Shown in pieces: positions 43,097 to 57,094 of a stretch of DNA of 64,000 nucleotides. Under the pieces are notes generated by a model. The model did no database searches. It was not told the origin of the DNA and was given only the letters and a program-made list of their open reading frames with translations. The stretch spans positions 1,821,001 to 1,885,000 of the forward strand of contig NZ_JAPZBC010000001.1 of assembly GCF_027460265.1 (NCBI RefSeq), in the 5' to 3' direction. Made by a program: the position numbers and the translations under genes. The DNA comes from Streptomyces sp. WMMC940. Its GTDB lineage: Bacteria; Actinomycetota; Actinomycetes; Streptomycetales; Streptomycetaceae. Position 1 is the stretch's first letter; every line of letters begins with the position of its first letter.

Positions 43097-43477
43097 TCAG
43101 GCGGCGACGACGTCCACCGCTTCCGCCGGTGCCTTGATCGTCACCCGTTCCGTCGGCACGCCCGCGACCGATGTCACGGACACGGAATTGAGCGGCCGCA
43201 CCGGCGCGGACACCGGCTCGCTCGCCGCTGCCGACTCGGCCAGCTCGGCGAGCGACAGCTCGTCGCTCACTTCCCGCATGAGCTCGGACATCCGTACGTC
43301 AAGCGCGTCGCAGATGGCGGAGAGCAGTTCGGAGGAAGCCTCCTTCTGCCCCCGCTCCACCTCGGAGAGATAGCCGAGAGAGACTCGGGCGGACGAGGAG
43401 ACTTCGCGCAGAGTACGGCCCTGGCGCTGGCGCTGCCGACGCAGCACGTCACCCAGCAGGCGACGGAGCAGAATCAT
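43097..43477 (-). CDS. clgR: ClpP-gene regulator ClgR
   Basis: ClgR is an XRE-type activator of clpP1 and other protease genes in actinobacteria. The 126-residue protein has an HTH at about 15-70 ([54 protein letters not shown]). It ends VVAA; the terminal Ala-Ala is a degradation signal for ClpP in S. lividans ClgR, giving feedback. It lies next to cinA and pgsA, which is the conserved actinobacterial neighbourhood. The ATG at 43477 has GGAGGG ahead. Confidence 0.93.
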   Translation of the reverse strand: MILLRRLLGDVLRRQRQRQGRTLREVSSSARVSLGYLSEVERGQKEASSELLSAICDALDVRMSELMREVSDELSLAELAESAAASEPVSAPVRPLNSVSVTSVAGVPTERVTIKAPAEAVDVVAA

Positions 43478-43586
43478 CGGTGGCTCCCTCCTCGGACCGC
43501 GTAGCCGCATCCTTCACGCCCCACCGTACCGCCTCGCGCTGCGGCCGTGCGGGGAGCGATGTCGTGTTCACTCAGGGCTGCAAACA

Positions 43587-44096
43587 TCAATTCCCCCCGT
43601 TCTGTTCCGTATCCTGTGCCCGCCCCTTACCCGAGAGTTCGCCGGCGAGCAGTTCCAGCACGCTCCGGACACTCTCTCTACGGATTTCCGAGCGGTCGCC
43701 GTTCAATCTCAGCCGCGCCACTTTCCGGGCGCCGTGGGGGCCCGCGACCGCGACGAACACCGTGCCCACGGGCTGTCCGTCCTGGGGATCGGGACCCGCG
43801 ACACCGGTGGTCGCGATGCCCCAGCCGGCCTCCATCCGGGACCGCACGCCCGCTGCCATCTGGGCCGCGACCTCCGGGTGCACCGCGCCGTGCTCGGCGA
43901 GCAGGGCGCCGTCGACCCCCAGGAGGTCCCGCTTGAGGCCGGTCGCGTAAGCCGTCACGGAGCCCAGGAAGCTCTTCGACGCCCCCGGAACGGAGGTCAG
44001 CTCCGCGGCCACGAGACCGCCCGTGAGGGACTCCGCCACAGCCAGGGTCTCACCGCGTTCCCCGAGAAGGGCGAGCACGCCGTCGGCACTGCTCAT
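43587..44096 (-). CDS. cinA: CinA-family nicotinamide-nucleotide amidase (PncC-type)
   Basis: The 169-residue protein is the CinA C-terminal (PncC) domain alone. It converts NMN to NaMN and ammonia in NAD recycling. Visible are LAVAESLTGGLVAAELTSVPGASKSFLGSVTAYATGLKRDLLGV and GIATTGVAGPDPQDGQPVGTVFVAVAGPHG. The N-terminal molybdopterin-like domain of longer CinA proteins is absent. The ATG at 44096 has GGAG eight bases ahead; a GTG at 44105 in frame is an alternative. It closely follows pgsA. Confidence 0.9.
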   Translation of the reverse strand: MSSADGVLALLGERGETLAVAESLTGGLVAAELTSVPGASKSFLGSVTAYATGLKRDLLGVDGALLAEHGAVHPEVAAQMAAGVRSRMEAGWGIATTGVAGPDPQDGQPVGTVFVAVAGPHGARKVARLRLNGDRSEIRRESVRSVLELLAGELSGKGRAQDTEQNGGN

Positions 44097-44112
44097 CGCG
44101 GCCACTCCGCGC

Positions 44113-44790
44113 TCATCGAGAGGACCCCGCGCGGTCCCGCCCGGCGGACCGCTCGGCGGCGAGGCCCCTGCGCCGCAGGACCACCGCCTGACGCACGTAG
44201 TCCAGCCCCGTCACGACGGTCAGGAGGACCGCCACTGCCATCACCCACCAGCGCAGCGTGGCCAGCGGACCGGTCAGCACGAGCACGTACATGCCGACCG
44301 CGGTGCCCTGCGCGAGGGTCTTCAGCTTGCCGCCGCGGCTCGCCGGGATCACTCCGTGCCGGATCACCCAGAAGCGCATCAGGGTGATCCCCAGCTCGCG
44401 GAAGAGGATCACTCCGGTCACCCACCAGGGCAGGTCCCCGAGGGCCGACAGACAGATCAGCCCCGCGGCCATGATCGCCTTGTCGGCGATCGGGTCCGCG
44501 ATCTTCCCGAAGTCCGTGACCAGGTTGTACGTACGCGCCAGATGCCCGTCGAACACGTCCGTGATCATGGCGACGGCGAAGGCCGCCCAGGCCCAGGCGC
44601 GCCAGACCGGGTCGTGTCCGCCGTCCATGAGCAGCAGCACCACGAACCCGGGCACGAGCAGCAGGCGCACCATGGTGAGGATGTTGGCGATGTTCCACAG
44701 GCTGGCCTGGTCGACGGCCGCAGCGCCCAGCTTCCCGCCGGGCGCCGGCCTTCCGGTCCCGCCCGCTGCGGATGCCGGCGCTCCGGTCAT
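44113..44790 (-). CDS. pgsA: CDP-diacylglycerol-glycerol-3-phosphate 3-phosphatidyltransferase
   Basis: PgsA makes phosphatidylglycerol phosphate. The 225-residue membrane enzyme has the full CDP-alcohol phosphatidyltransferase motif: Asp78, Asp81-Gly82, Ala85-Arg86, Gly95, Asp99, Asp103. Several membrane helices surround it. The first 30 residues are a Gly/Pro/Ala-rich cytoplasmic tail. The ATG at 44790 overlaps the rimO stop (ATGA) and has GAGGCGGG upstream, so it is translationally coupled. Confidence 0.94.
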   Translation of the reverse strand: MTGAPASAAGGTGRPAPGGKLGAAAVDQASLWNIANILTMVRLLLVPGFVVLLLMDGGHDPVWRAWAWAAFAVAMITDVFDGHLARTYNLVTDFGKIADPIADKAIMAAGLICLSALGDLPWWVTGVILFRELGITLMRFWVIRHGVIPASRGGKLKTLAQGTAVGMYVLVLTGPLATLRWWVMAVAVLLTVVTGLDYVRQAVVLRRRGLAAERSAGRDRAGSSR

Positions 44791-46268
44791 CTGCCCGCCT
44801 CCTCGCGGCACTCCGAAACCACGTCGGCCGTGAGATCGACGCCCTCCGTACCGACGACCTTCGCTTCGACCATACGTCCGGATGCCAACCCGACGGCACT
44901 CGTGAAGACCACCTGCCCGTCGGTCTCGGGCGCCTGGTGCGCGGCACGGCCCACGGCGCCGTCCTCGTCGTCCACGGACTCGACGAGGACCTGCAGGGTC
45001 TGCCCCATGCGCTCCTCGGCCCGCTGGGCGGTCAGCTCCTCCGCGAGCCGGGACAGATGCGCCAGGCGCGCGTCGACGACGTCCTGGTCGAGCTTGCGCT
45101 CGTAGCCGGCGGCCTCGGTGCCCTCCTCGTCGGAGTAGCCGAAGACGCCGATGGCGTCCAGCCGCGCCTCGGTGAGGAAGCGCTCCAGCTCCGCGAAGTC
45201 CGCCTCGCCCTCGCCCGGGAACCCGACGATGAAGTTGGACCGCACACCGGCCTCCGGGGCCTTGCCGCGGATGGTCTCCAGCAGCTCCAGGAACCGCTCG
45301 GTGTCGCCGAAACGCCGCATGGCGCGCAGCACACCGGGGGCGCTGTGCTGGAACGAGAGGTCGAAATAGGGTGCGACCTTCTCGGTGGACGTCAGGACGT
45401 CGATCAGTCCGGGGCGCATCTCGGCGGGCTGCAGGTAGCTGACCCGCACCCGCTCGATGCCGTCGACGGCCGCGAGCTCGGGCAGCAGCGTCTCCAGCAG
45501 CCGGATGTCGCCGAGGTCCTTGCCGTACGAGGTGTTGTTCTCGGAGACCAGCATGATCTCCTTCACGCCCTGTTCGGCGAGCCAGCGGGTCTCGCCCAGG
45601 ACGTCGCTCGGCCGCCGGGAGACGAAGGACCCGCGGAAGGACGGGATGGCGCAGAACGAGCAGCGCCGGTCGCAGCCGGAGGCGAGCTTCACCGAGGCGA
45701 CCGGACTGGTGTCCAGCCTGCGGCGGAGGGGGGCGCGCGGCCCGGAGGCGGGCGCCAGCCCCTCGGGGAGGTCGGCCGGCACGTCCTCCGGGGCGGGGGC
45801 CTGCGCGTGCCCCGGGAGGGCCACGTCGGCGCCCTGGCGGTCCGCCGGGCTGATCGGCAGCAGCTTGCGGCGGTCGCGCGGCGTGTGGGACGCGTGGATG
45901 CCGCCGCTCAGGATGGTCCGGAGGCGGTCGGAGATGTCGGCGTAGTCGTCGAAGCCCAGTACGCCGTCGGCCTCGGGCAGGGCCTCGGCGAGTTCCTTGC
46001 CGTAGCGCTCGGCCATGCAGCCGACCGCGACGACGGCCTGGGTCTTCCCGTGGTCCTTGAGGTCGTTGGCCTCGAGCAGGGCGTCGACGGAGTCCTTCTT
46101 GGCGGCCTCGACGAAGCCGCAGGTGTTGACGACCGCGACATCCGCGTCGGCGGCTTCCTCGACGAGCTCCCAGCCGTCCGCTGCCAGGCGGCCTGCGAGC
46201 TCCTCCGAGTCCACCTCGTTACGGGCGCAGCCAAGAGTGACAAGGGCGACGGTACGGCGTTCGGGCAT
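44787..46268 (-). CDS. rimO: Ribosomal protein S12 methylthiotransferase RimO
   Basis: RimO methylthiolates an aspartate of ribosomal protein S12. The 493-residue product has the auxiliary-cluster cysteines Cys14 ([12 protein letters not shown]), Cys50 (NTCGF) and Cys84 (VGCMAERYG), and the radical-SAM triad Cys199/203/206 ([10 protein letters not shown]). [18 protein letters not shown] and the C-terminal TRAM domain follow. It differs from MiaB by the SGCDRxCxFC cluster and the LGCARN start. The insert of about 45 residues at 130-180, rich in Pro/Ala, is longer than in E. coli. It is coupled to pgsA. Confidence 0.95.
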   Translation of the reverse strand: MPERRTVALVTLGCARNEVDSEELAGRLAADGWELVEEAADADVAVVNTCGFVEAAKKDSVDALLEANDLKDHGKTQAVVAVGCMAERYGKELAEALPEADGVLGFDDYADISDRLRTILSGGIHASHTPRDRRKLLPISPADRQGADVALPGHAQAPAPEDVPADLPEGLAPASGPRAPLRRRLDTSPVASVKLASGCDRRCSFCAIPSFRGSFVSRRPSDVLGETRWLAEQGVKEIMLVSENNTSYGKDLGDIRLLETLLPELAAVDGIERVRVSYLQPAEMRPGLIDVLTSTEKVAPYFDLSFQHSAPGVLRAMRRFGDTERFLELLETIRGKAPEAGVRSNFIVGFPGEGEADFAELERFLTEARLDAIGVFGYSDEEGTEAAGYERKLDQDVVDARLAHLSRLAEELTAQRAEERMGQTLQVLVESVDDEDGAVGRAAHQAPETDGQVVFTSAVGLASGRMVEAKVVGTEGVDLTADVVSECREEAGR

Positions 46269-46362
46269 GGGCTCAAGACTACTTCGTCCCGGCCCACGCC
46301 CGGTCCGCGAGGGTTGCCGCCCGGGGTACGGGCGGTGGATGGTCGATTTCCGGCCTGTCCGG

Positions 46363-47184
46363 TCAGCCGGCCTCGGGGTCGCCCTTGGCGTAGGACAGCC
46401 GTTCCACCTGACCGTTCTCGAACTTGTCCTCGATCTTCCTGCCGTTCACGAACAGCTCGATCGCGCCGGCGTTGCCGAGAATGAGGTCCAGGCGCTCGCC
46501 GTCCTGGAAGGTCTTGGACTCGCCCGCGAGGAGCAGCCCGTCGAAGAGCAGCTTGCCGTTGGCGGACTTGGCGGAGATCCAGCTCTTGTCGTCGACCGCC
46601 GTCAGCTTCACCGTCACCTTGTCCTGCGGGACGGCGGCGATCGCGCTCTCGGAGGCGTCGGGCTTGGGCGCCACCGGCTTGGCCGGGGGCGGCTGGGGGC
46701 TGGTCCGCTCGGGCGTGGAACCCTCGGCGACCTGCTTGGTGCCGTTGGTGCCGTCGGACCCGCCGAAGAGGGTGAAGCCGACGAAACCGATGACGGCGAC
46801 GATCGCCGCGACCATCGCGGCGGTCCAGTTGGGGCGCCTGCGCTCGGGGCGGATGCGTTCCGCCTCGAAGAGCGGGGCCGCCGGGGTCGGCGAGGGACGG
46901 CCGCCGTGCTCGGCGTCGTACCGCGCGACGAGAGGGTCCGGATCCAGCCCCACGGCACGCGCGAGCGTCCTGATGTGCCCGCGCGCGTAGACATCGCCAC
47001 CGCAGCGCGAGAAGTCGTCCTGCTCGATCGCCTGCACGATGGGGACGCGCACACGGGTGGAAGTACTGACCTCGTCGACGGTGAGGCCTGCGTCGGTGCG
47101 CGCCTGCTGGAGCGAGCGACCGATCGAAGGCCCGTCGTCTTCGAGAGAAGGACGGGCGTCTTCGGGGGAGTTGCCGATGGACAC
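46363..47184 (-). CDS. RodZ-like membrane protein with N-terminal helix-turn-helix
   Basis: The 273-residue protein has a RodZ-type HTH (about 18-90: [61 protein letters not shown]), one membrane helix (about 119-141), a Pro-rich linker, and an outside DUF4115 beta domain (about 190-273). RodZ links MreB to the cell envelope. The GTG at 47184 has AAAGG eight bases upstream. It lies downstream of ftsK on the same strand; both work at the envelope. Confidence 0.88.
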   Translation of the reverse strand: MSIGNSPEDARPSLEDDGPSIGRSLQQARTDAGLTVDEVSTSTRVRVPIVQAIEQDDFSRCGGDVYARGHIRTLARAVGLDPDPLVARYDAEHGGRPSPTPAAPLFEAERIRPERRRPNWTAAMVAAIVAVIGFVGFTLFGGSDGTNGTKQVAEGSTPERTSPQPPPAKPVAPKPDASESAIAAVPQDKVTVKLTAVDDKSWISAKSANGKLLFDGLLLAGESKTFQDGERLDLILGNAGAIELFVNGRKIEDKFENGQVERLSYAKGDPEAG

Positions 47185-47248
47185 GGGGGCGCCTTTCGAG
47201 CGTGTAGCCACCTGCTGGAGGTTCAGTCTATGGGTGGTACGAAAGGGT

Positions 47249-47363
47249 GGGGCAACCGGGCGGATGCAGTTTGTACGCCATCGGAATGGCCGGACGGCGG
47301 GAGCACGGGGCATGTCCCGCCCTCCATCCAACTTGACGTACGACCAAGGGAAACGGTTGCCCC
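47249..47363. repeat. 10-bp inverted repeat framing the ftsK/rodZ intergenic
   Basis: GGGGCAACCG at 47249-47258 and CGGTTGCCCC at 47354-47363 are perfect complements 95 bases apart. They frame most of the gap between the ftsK stop (47372) and the start of the RodZ-like gene (47184). The right arm starts just past the ftsK stop. Confidence 0.5.
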
Positions 47364-47371
47364 GCCCTCCC

Positions 47372-50143
47372 TTACGAATCAGACTCCCCACGGATCACCG
47401 CGAGCACTCCATCCAGCTCATCGGGTTTCACCAGAACATCACGCGCCTTGGAGCCCTCGCTGGGGCCCACGATGTTCCTGGACTCCATGAGGTCCATGAG
47501 GCGGCCGGCCTTGGCGAAGCCGACCCGGAGCTTGCGCTGGAGCATGGACGTCGACCCGAACTGGGTGGTGACCACCAGTTCCGCGGCCTGGCAGAGCAGG
47601 TCGAGGTCGTCGCCGATGTCCTCGTCGATCTCCTTCTTCTGCTTCGTGCCGACGACCACGTCGTCCCGGAAGACGGGGGCCATCTGCTCCTTGCAGTGCC
47701 GGACGGCGGCCGCGACCTCCTCCTCCGTCACGAAGGCGCCCTGCATACGGGTGGGCTTGCCGGCCCCCATGGGCAGGAACAGACCATCGCCCTTGCCGAT
47801 CAGCTTCTCCGCGCCCGGCTGGTCCAGGATGACCCGGCTGTCGGCGAGGGAGGAGGTGGCGAAGGCGAGCCGCGAGGGCACATTGGCCTTGATCAGCCCG
47901 GTGACGACGTCGACCGAGGGCCGCTGGGTGGCCAGGACCAGATGGATGCCGGCGGCGCGGGCCAGCTGGGTGATCCGGACGATGGCGTCCTCGACGTCGC
48001 GCGGGGCGACCATCATCAGGTCCGCGAGCTCGTCGACGATCACCAGCAGGTACGGATAGGGCTGGAGCTCGCGCTCGCTGCCCTCGGGGGCCTTGACGCG
48101 GCCGCCGCGCACGGCACGGTTGAAGTCGTCGATGTGCCGGAAGCCGTACGCGGCGAGGTCGTCGTAGCGCAGGTCCATCTCGCGCACGACCCACTGCAGG
48201 GCCTCGGCGGCCCGCTTGGGGTTGGTGATGATCGGCGTGATCAGGTGCGGGATGCCCTCGTAGGCCGTGAGCTCGACCCGCTTGGGGTCGACGAGGACCA
48301 TCCGGACGTCCTCCGGGGTGGCCCGCATCATCACGGAGGTGATCAGGCAGTTGATGCAGGAGGACTTTCCGGAGCCGGTGGCGCCCGCGACCAGGATGTG
48401 CGGCATCTTCGCCAGGTTGGCCATGACGTAGCCGCCCTCGACGTCCTTGCCGAGGGCGACCAGCATCGGGTGGTCGTCCTCGGCCGCGTCCGCCAGTCGC
48501 AGCACGTCGCCGAGATTGACCATCTCCCGGTCGGTGTTCGGGATCTCGATGCCCACGGCGGACTTGCCCGGGATCGGCGAGATGATCCGTACGTCCGGGC
48601 TCGCGACGGCATAGGCGATGTTCTTGGTCAGCGCGGTGATCCGCTCGACCTTCACCGCGGGGCCGAGCTCGACCTCGTAGCGGGTGACCGTCGGCCCGCG
48701 GGTGAAGCCGGTGACCGCGGCGTCGACCTTGAACTCCGTGAAGACGTTCGTGAGTGCGGCGACGATCGCGTCGTTGGCGGCGCTGCGGCTCTTGCCCGGT
48801 CCGCCGCGCTCCAGCAGGTCCAGCGACGGCAGCCCGTAGGTGATGTCCCCGGAGAGCTGCAGCTGCTCGGCGCGCGGGGGGAGGGGCTGCGACTCGGGGG
48901 CGGGCTTGGTCAGGTCGGGCACGGAGCCCGACGGGGACTGCTTCTCCCCCGTGGCGGGCGGAGCGGCCGAGGGCTGGTCGGTCCGCGCCCCGGGCAGCGG
49001 CCCGGCGGCACGCTCCCGGTCGGCGGTGAGGTCGCGGGTCAGACCGGCGACGACGGGTGACGGCGGCATGCCGTTGAGGACGGCCCCGTCCAGGGCGGCA
49101 GCGGCGGCCGCGGCGACGTCGACCGCGTCCATCGGCAGGCCGGCGTCCGGCTGCGCGGTGGGCCCTCGGCGCCGGCGCCGGGACAGCGCCGCCTCCTCCG
49201 CCCGGTCGGCGTCGTGCACCTCGCTGTCGCGGCGCGCGGGAGTGCGGGGGCGCGCGGGCCGCTCCCCGCGCCACTCGTCGTACTCCCCCCGCTCCCCGGT
49301 GTCGTCCTCACCGGGCTCGTACGGCGCCTCCAGGATCCCGAGCCTGACCCCGAGCCTGCGCATCCGCTGTGGGATGGCGTTGACCGGCGTGGCGGTGACG
49401 ACGAGCAGACCGAAGACCGTGAGCAGCACCAGCAGCGGTACGGCGAGGACCTCGGTCATCATGAAGATCAGCGGCTTGGAGGCGGCCCAGCCGATCAGAC
49501 CGCCCGCGTCCTGCATGGCCTCGGCGCCGTCCTCGCGCCCCGGTGAACCGCAGGCGATGTGGACCTGGCCGAGCACGCCGACCACGAGTGCGGTCAGCCC
49601 GATGACGATCCGGCCGTTGGCGTCGGGCCGCTCGGGATAGAGGATCAGCCGCACGGCGACGGCGACGAGCAGTATCGGCACAAGCAGATCGAGCCGGCCG
49701 AACGCGCCGGTGACGAGCATCTCGACGAGATCGCCCACCGGGCCGCGCAGATTGGACCAGGTGCCCGCGGCGACGATCAGCGAGAGGGCCAGCAGCAGGA
49801 GCGCGAGCCCGTCCTTGCGGTGCACCGGATCGAGTCCCTTGGCGCCGCGTCCTATGCCGCGGAGCAGCGCGCCGAGGGCGTGGGCGACACCGAGCCACAC
49901 GGCACGGATCAGCCACAGCACGCCTCCGGTGGGATTCGGCGCGGGCCTGGGCGCGGTCTTCTTCGCCGCAGCCCGGCGCGCGGGTGCCTTCTTGGCGGGG
50001 GCGCGTTTGCCTGCCGCCGGCGTCTTCGCCGCGGTCTTCCTGGCGGGCGCCGCCTTCTTCGCGGCGCCGGTCGTACGGCCGGCGCGCGGCTTCGCGGTGC
50101 CCGCCGTGCCCTGGGAACCCTTGCCGGACGTACGTGAGGCCAT
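47372..50143 (-). CDS. ftsK: DNA translocase FtsK
   Basis: FtsK pumps DNA at division septa and during sporulation. The 923-residue product starts with an Ala/Lys/Pro histone H1-like tail (about 15-60), followed by four membrane helices (about 70-240), a Pro/Arg linker, then the motor: Walker A AGATGSGKSSCIN (Lys593) and Walker B LLVIVDELADLMM. A C-terminal gamma domain with GRLMDLMESRNIVGPSEGSKARDVLV reads KOPS sites. The ATG at 50143 begins at the histone-like tail. Confidence 0.96.
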   Translation of the reverse strand: MASRTSGKGSQGTAGTAKPRAGRTTGAAKKAAPARKTAAKTPAAGKRAPAKKAPARRAAAKKTAPRPAPNPTGGVLWLIRAVWLGVAHALGALLRGIGRGAKGLDPVHRKDGLALLLLALSLIVAAGTWSNLRGPVGDLVEMLVTGAFGRLDLLVPILLVAVAVRLILYPERPDANGRIVIGLTALVVGVLGQVHIACGSPGREDGAEAMQDAGGLIGWAASKPLIFMMTEVLAVPLLVLLTVFGLLVVTATPVNAIPQRMRRLGVRLGILEAPYEPGEDDTGERGEYDEWRGERPARPRTPARRDSEVHDADRAEEAALSRRRRRGPTAQPDAGLPMDAVDVAAAAAAALDGAVLNGMPPSPVVAGLTRDLTADRERAAGPLPGARTDQPSAAPPATGEKQSPSGSVPDLTKPAPESQPLPPRAEQLQLSGDITYGLPSLDLLERGGPGKSRSAANDAIVAALTNVFTEFKVDAAVTGFTRGPTVTRYEVELGPAVKVERITALTKNIAYAVASPDVRIISPIPGKSAVGIEIPNTDREMVNLGDVLRLADAAEDDHPMLVALGKDVEGGYVMANLAKMPHILVAGATGSGKSSCINCLITSVMMRATPEDVRMVLVDPKRVELTAYEGIPHLITPIITNPKRAAEALQWVVREMDLRYDDLAAYGFRHIDDFNRAVRGGRVKAPEGSERELQPYPYLLVIVDELADLMMVAPRDVEDAIVRITQLARAAGIHLVLATQRPSVDVVTGLIKANVPSRLAFATSSLADSRVILDQPGAEKLIGKGDGLFLPMGAGKPTRMQGAFVTEEEVAAAVRHCKEQMAPVFRDDVVVGTKQKKEIDEDIGDDLDLLCQAAELVVTTQFGSTSMLQRKLRVGFAKAGRLMDLMESRNIVGPSEGSKARDVLVKPDELDGVLAVIRGESDS

Positions 50144-50333
50144 GGTGGTGAGGTTACCGGTGCGACAGGCGGGGCACACGCGTGACCACCGGTTCACCCG
50201 TTCGTGTCGCCCATGCCTGGCTCGGAAACTGACGCCCGCTCAGCGGGCGGGCGCCGGCGCGAGCTTCGCGGCGTTGCGGAACCCCCGCCCGGCCCGCCCC
50301 TCGGGCGGTCGGCGCCGGTTCCCGCAACACGAC

Positions 50334-51017
50334 CTAGCTCTGGGACGGAAGCGTCGGCGAACCGGCGCCCGCACCCGGCTCCAGGGCGTCCAGCGCCCTG
50401 CGCAGTCCGGTGAGTTTGCGCTCCAGGTGGGCTGCGGTGGCGACGGCCGCGGCGTCGGCGGATTCGTCGTCCAGCTGCTTGGAGAGCGCCTCGGCCTGCT
50501 CCTCGACCGCCGCGAGCCGCGCGGACAGTTCGGCGAGGAGTCCCGCCGGTTCCTTGTTGGCCTCACCCGCGCCGTGTCCGCCGCCCTCCAACTGGAGCCG
50601 GAGCAGAGCCGCCTGCTCCCGAAGCTGGCAGTTCTTCATGTAGAGCTCGACGAAGACGGAGACCTTCGCCCGGAGCACCCAGGGGTCGAACGGTTTGGAG
50701 ATGTAGTCCACCGCGCCCGCCGCGTACCCGCGGAAGGTGTGGTGCGGACCGTGGTTGATCGCCGTCAGGAAGATGATCGGGATGTCTCTGGTCCGTTCGC
50801 GGCGCTTGATGTGCGCCGCGGTCTCGAATCCGTCCATTCCCGGCATCTGGACGTCCAGCAGAATGACCGCGAAATCGTCCGTCAGCAGCGCTTTGAGCGC
50901 TTCCTCCCCTGACGATGCCCGCACCAGCGTCTGATCGAGCGCAGAGAGGATGGCCTCCAGCGCCAACAGATTCTCCGGCCGGTCATCGACCAGGAGGATC
51001 TTGGCCTTCTGCACCAT
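50334..51017 (-). CDS. osaB: Response regulator OsaB
   Basis: OsaB is a receiver protein essential for osmoadaptation in S. coelicolor. The 227-residue product has a receiver domain (acidic pair DD11-12, phospho-acceptor Asp55 in LLDVQMPGMDGFE, Thr/Lys LTAIN and SKPFD) and a C-terminal coiled-coil region (about 130-215: long heptads AELSARLAAVEEQAEALSKQL) with no DNA-binding fold. The coiled coil suggests protein-protein interaction. The ATG at 51017 has GAGGGCGAGG ahead. It is separated from osaA by 306 bases; that gap has no gene. Confidence 0.9.
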   Translation of the reverse strand: MVQKAKILLVDDRPENLLALEAILSALDQTLVRASSGEEALKALLTDDFAVILLDVQMPGMDGFETAAHIKRRERTRDIPIIFLTAINHGPHHTFRGYAAGAVDYISKPFDPWVLRAKVSVFVELYMKNCQLREQAALLRLQLEGGGHGAGEANKEPAGLLAELSARLAAVEEQAEALSKQLDDESADAAAVATAAHLERKLTGLRRALDALEPGAGAGSPTLPSQS

Positions 51018-51323
51018 GCCTCGCCCTCCTCGCCCCGGCTTGGGGTCTCCCCAGCTCGATGAGCCGGGGGAAACACCGGGCGCCGCCCCGAGGGACGACT
51101 CCCTTGCGCCGCCCGTCCTTGTGCCGGTCATGGTAGCCGCACCCCGCCCGTCGCCACACCCTGTCACCGCGATGTCACTGTGCACATAGCAGAAACGCGG
51201 TGGGAGACGAGAAGGTTCCCCGGATCCTGCCTCCCCACACGCCCACGGGCACACTCAGTCAGCAATTCATAGAAATCCGTACAGTCTGCAATCAGACTGT
51301 GATGTGCACGCGGGCAACCGTCG

Positions 51324-56822
<5,499 letters not shown>

Positions 56823-57094
56823 CGTGTCCCTCCCGCGGGGGTTGACCATGTTGCTCGGGCTGTCTCAGGAAGCTTTCCCAGTGTTTCACCGCAGCCGAAC
56901 CAGGCCATAACAGTTCGGCAGCTTCGCATAGCGTCCCCACCCCTGGAAGGCGGAAACGGCGGTGACCGGCATCCGCTCGGACAGCGAAGGTAAGTAACCT
57001 GGCATCCGGCTGTCCAACCGCCCCGGTCGCCCGGCGGGGGGCGGCATGGCGCAAGGACTACCAGACCGGGCACCGGGAGGGGCGGACATCGACC

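Noticed and set aside
43478..43600. ClgR self-binding site upstream of clgR
   Set aside because: A CGC-N5-GCA half-match occurs, but it is too weak to claim in a GC-rich region.
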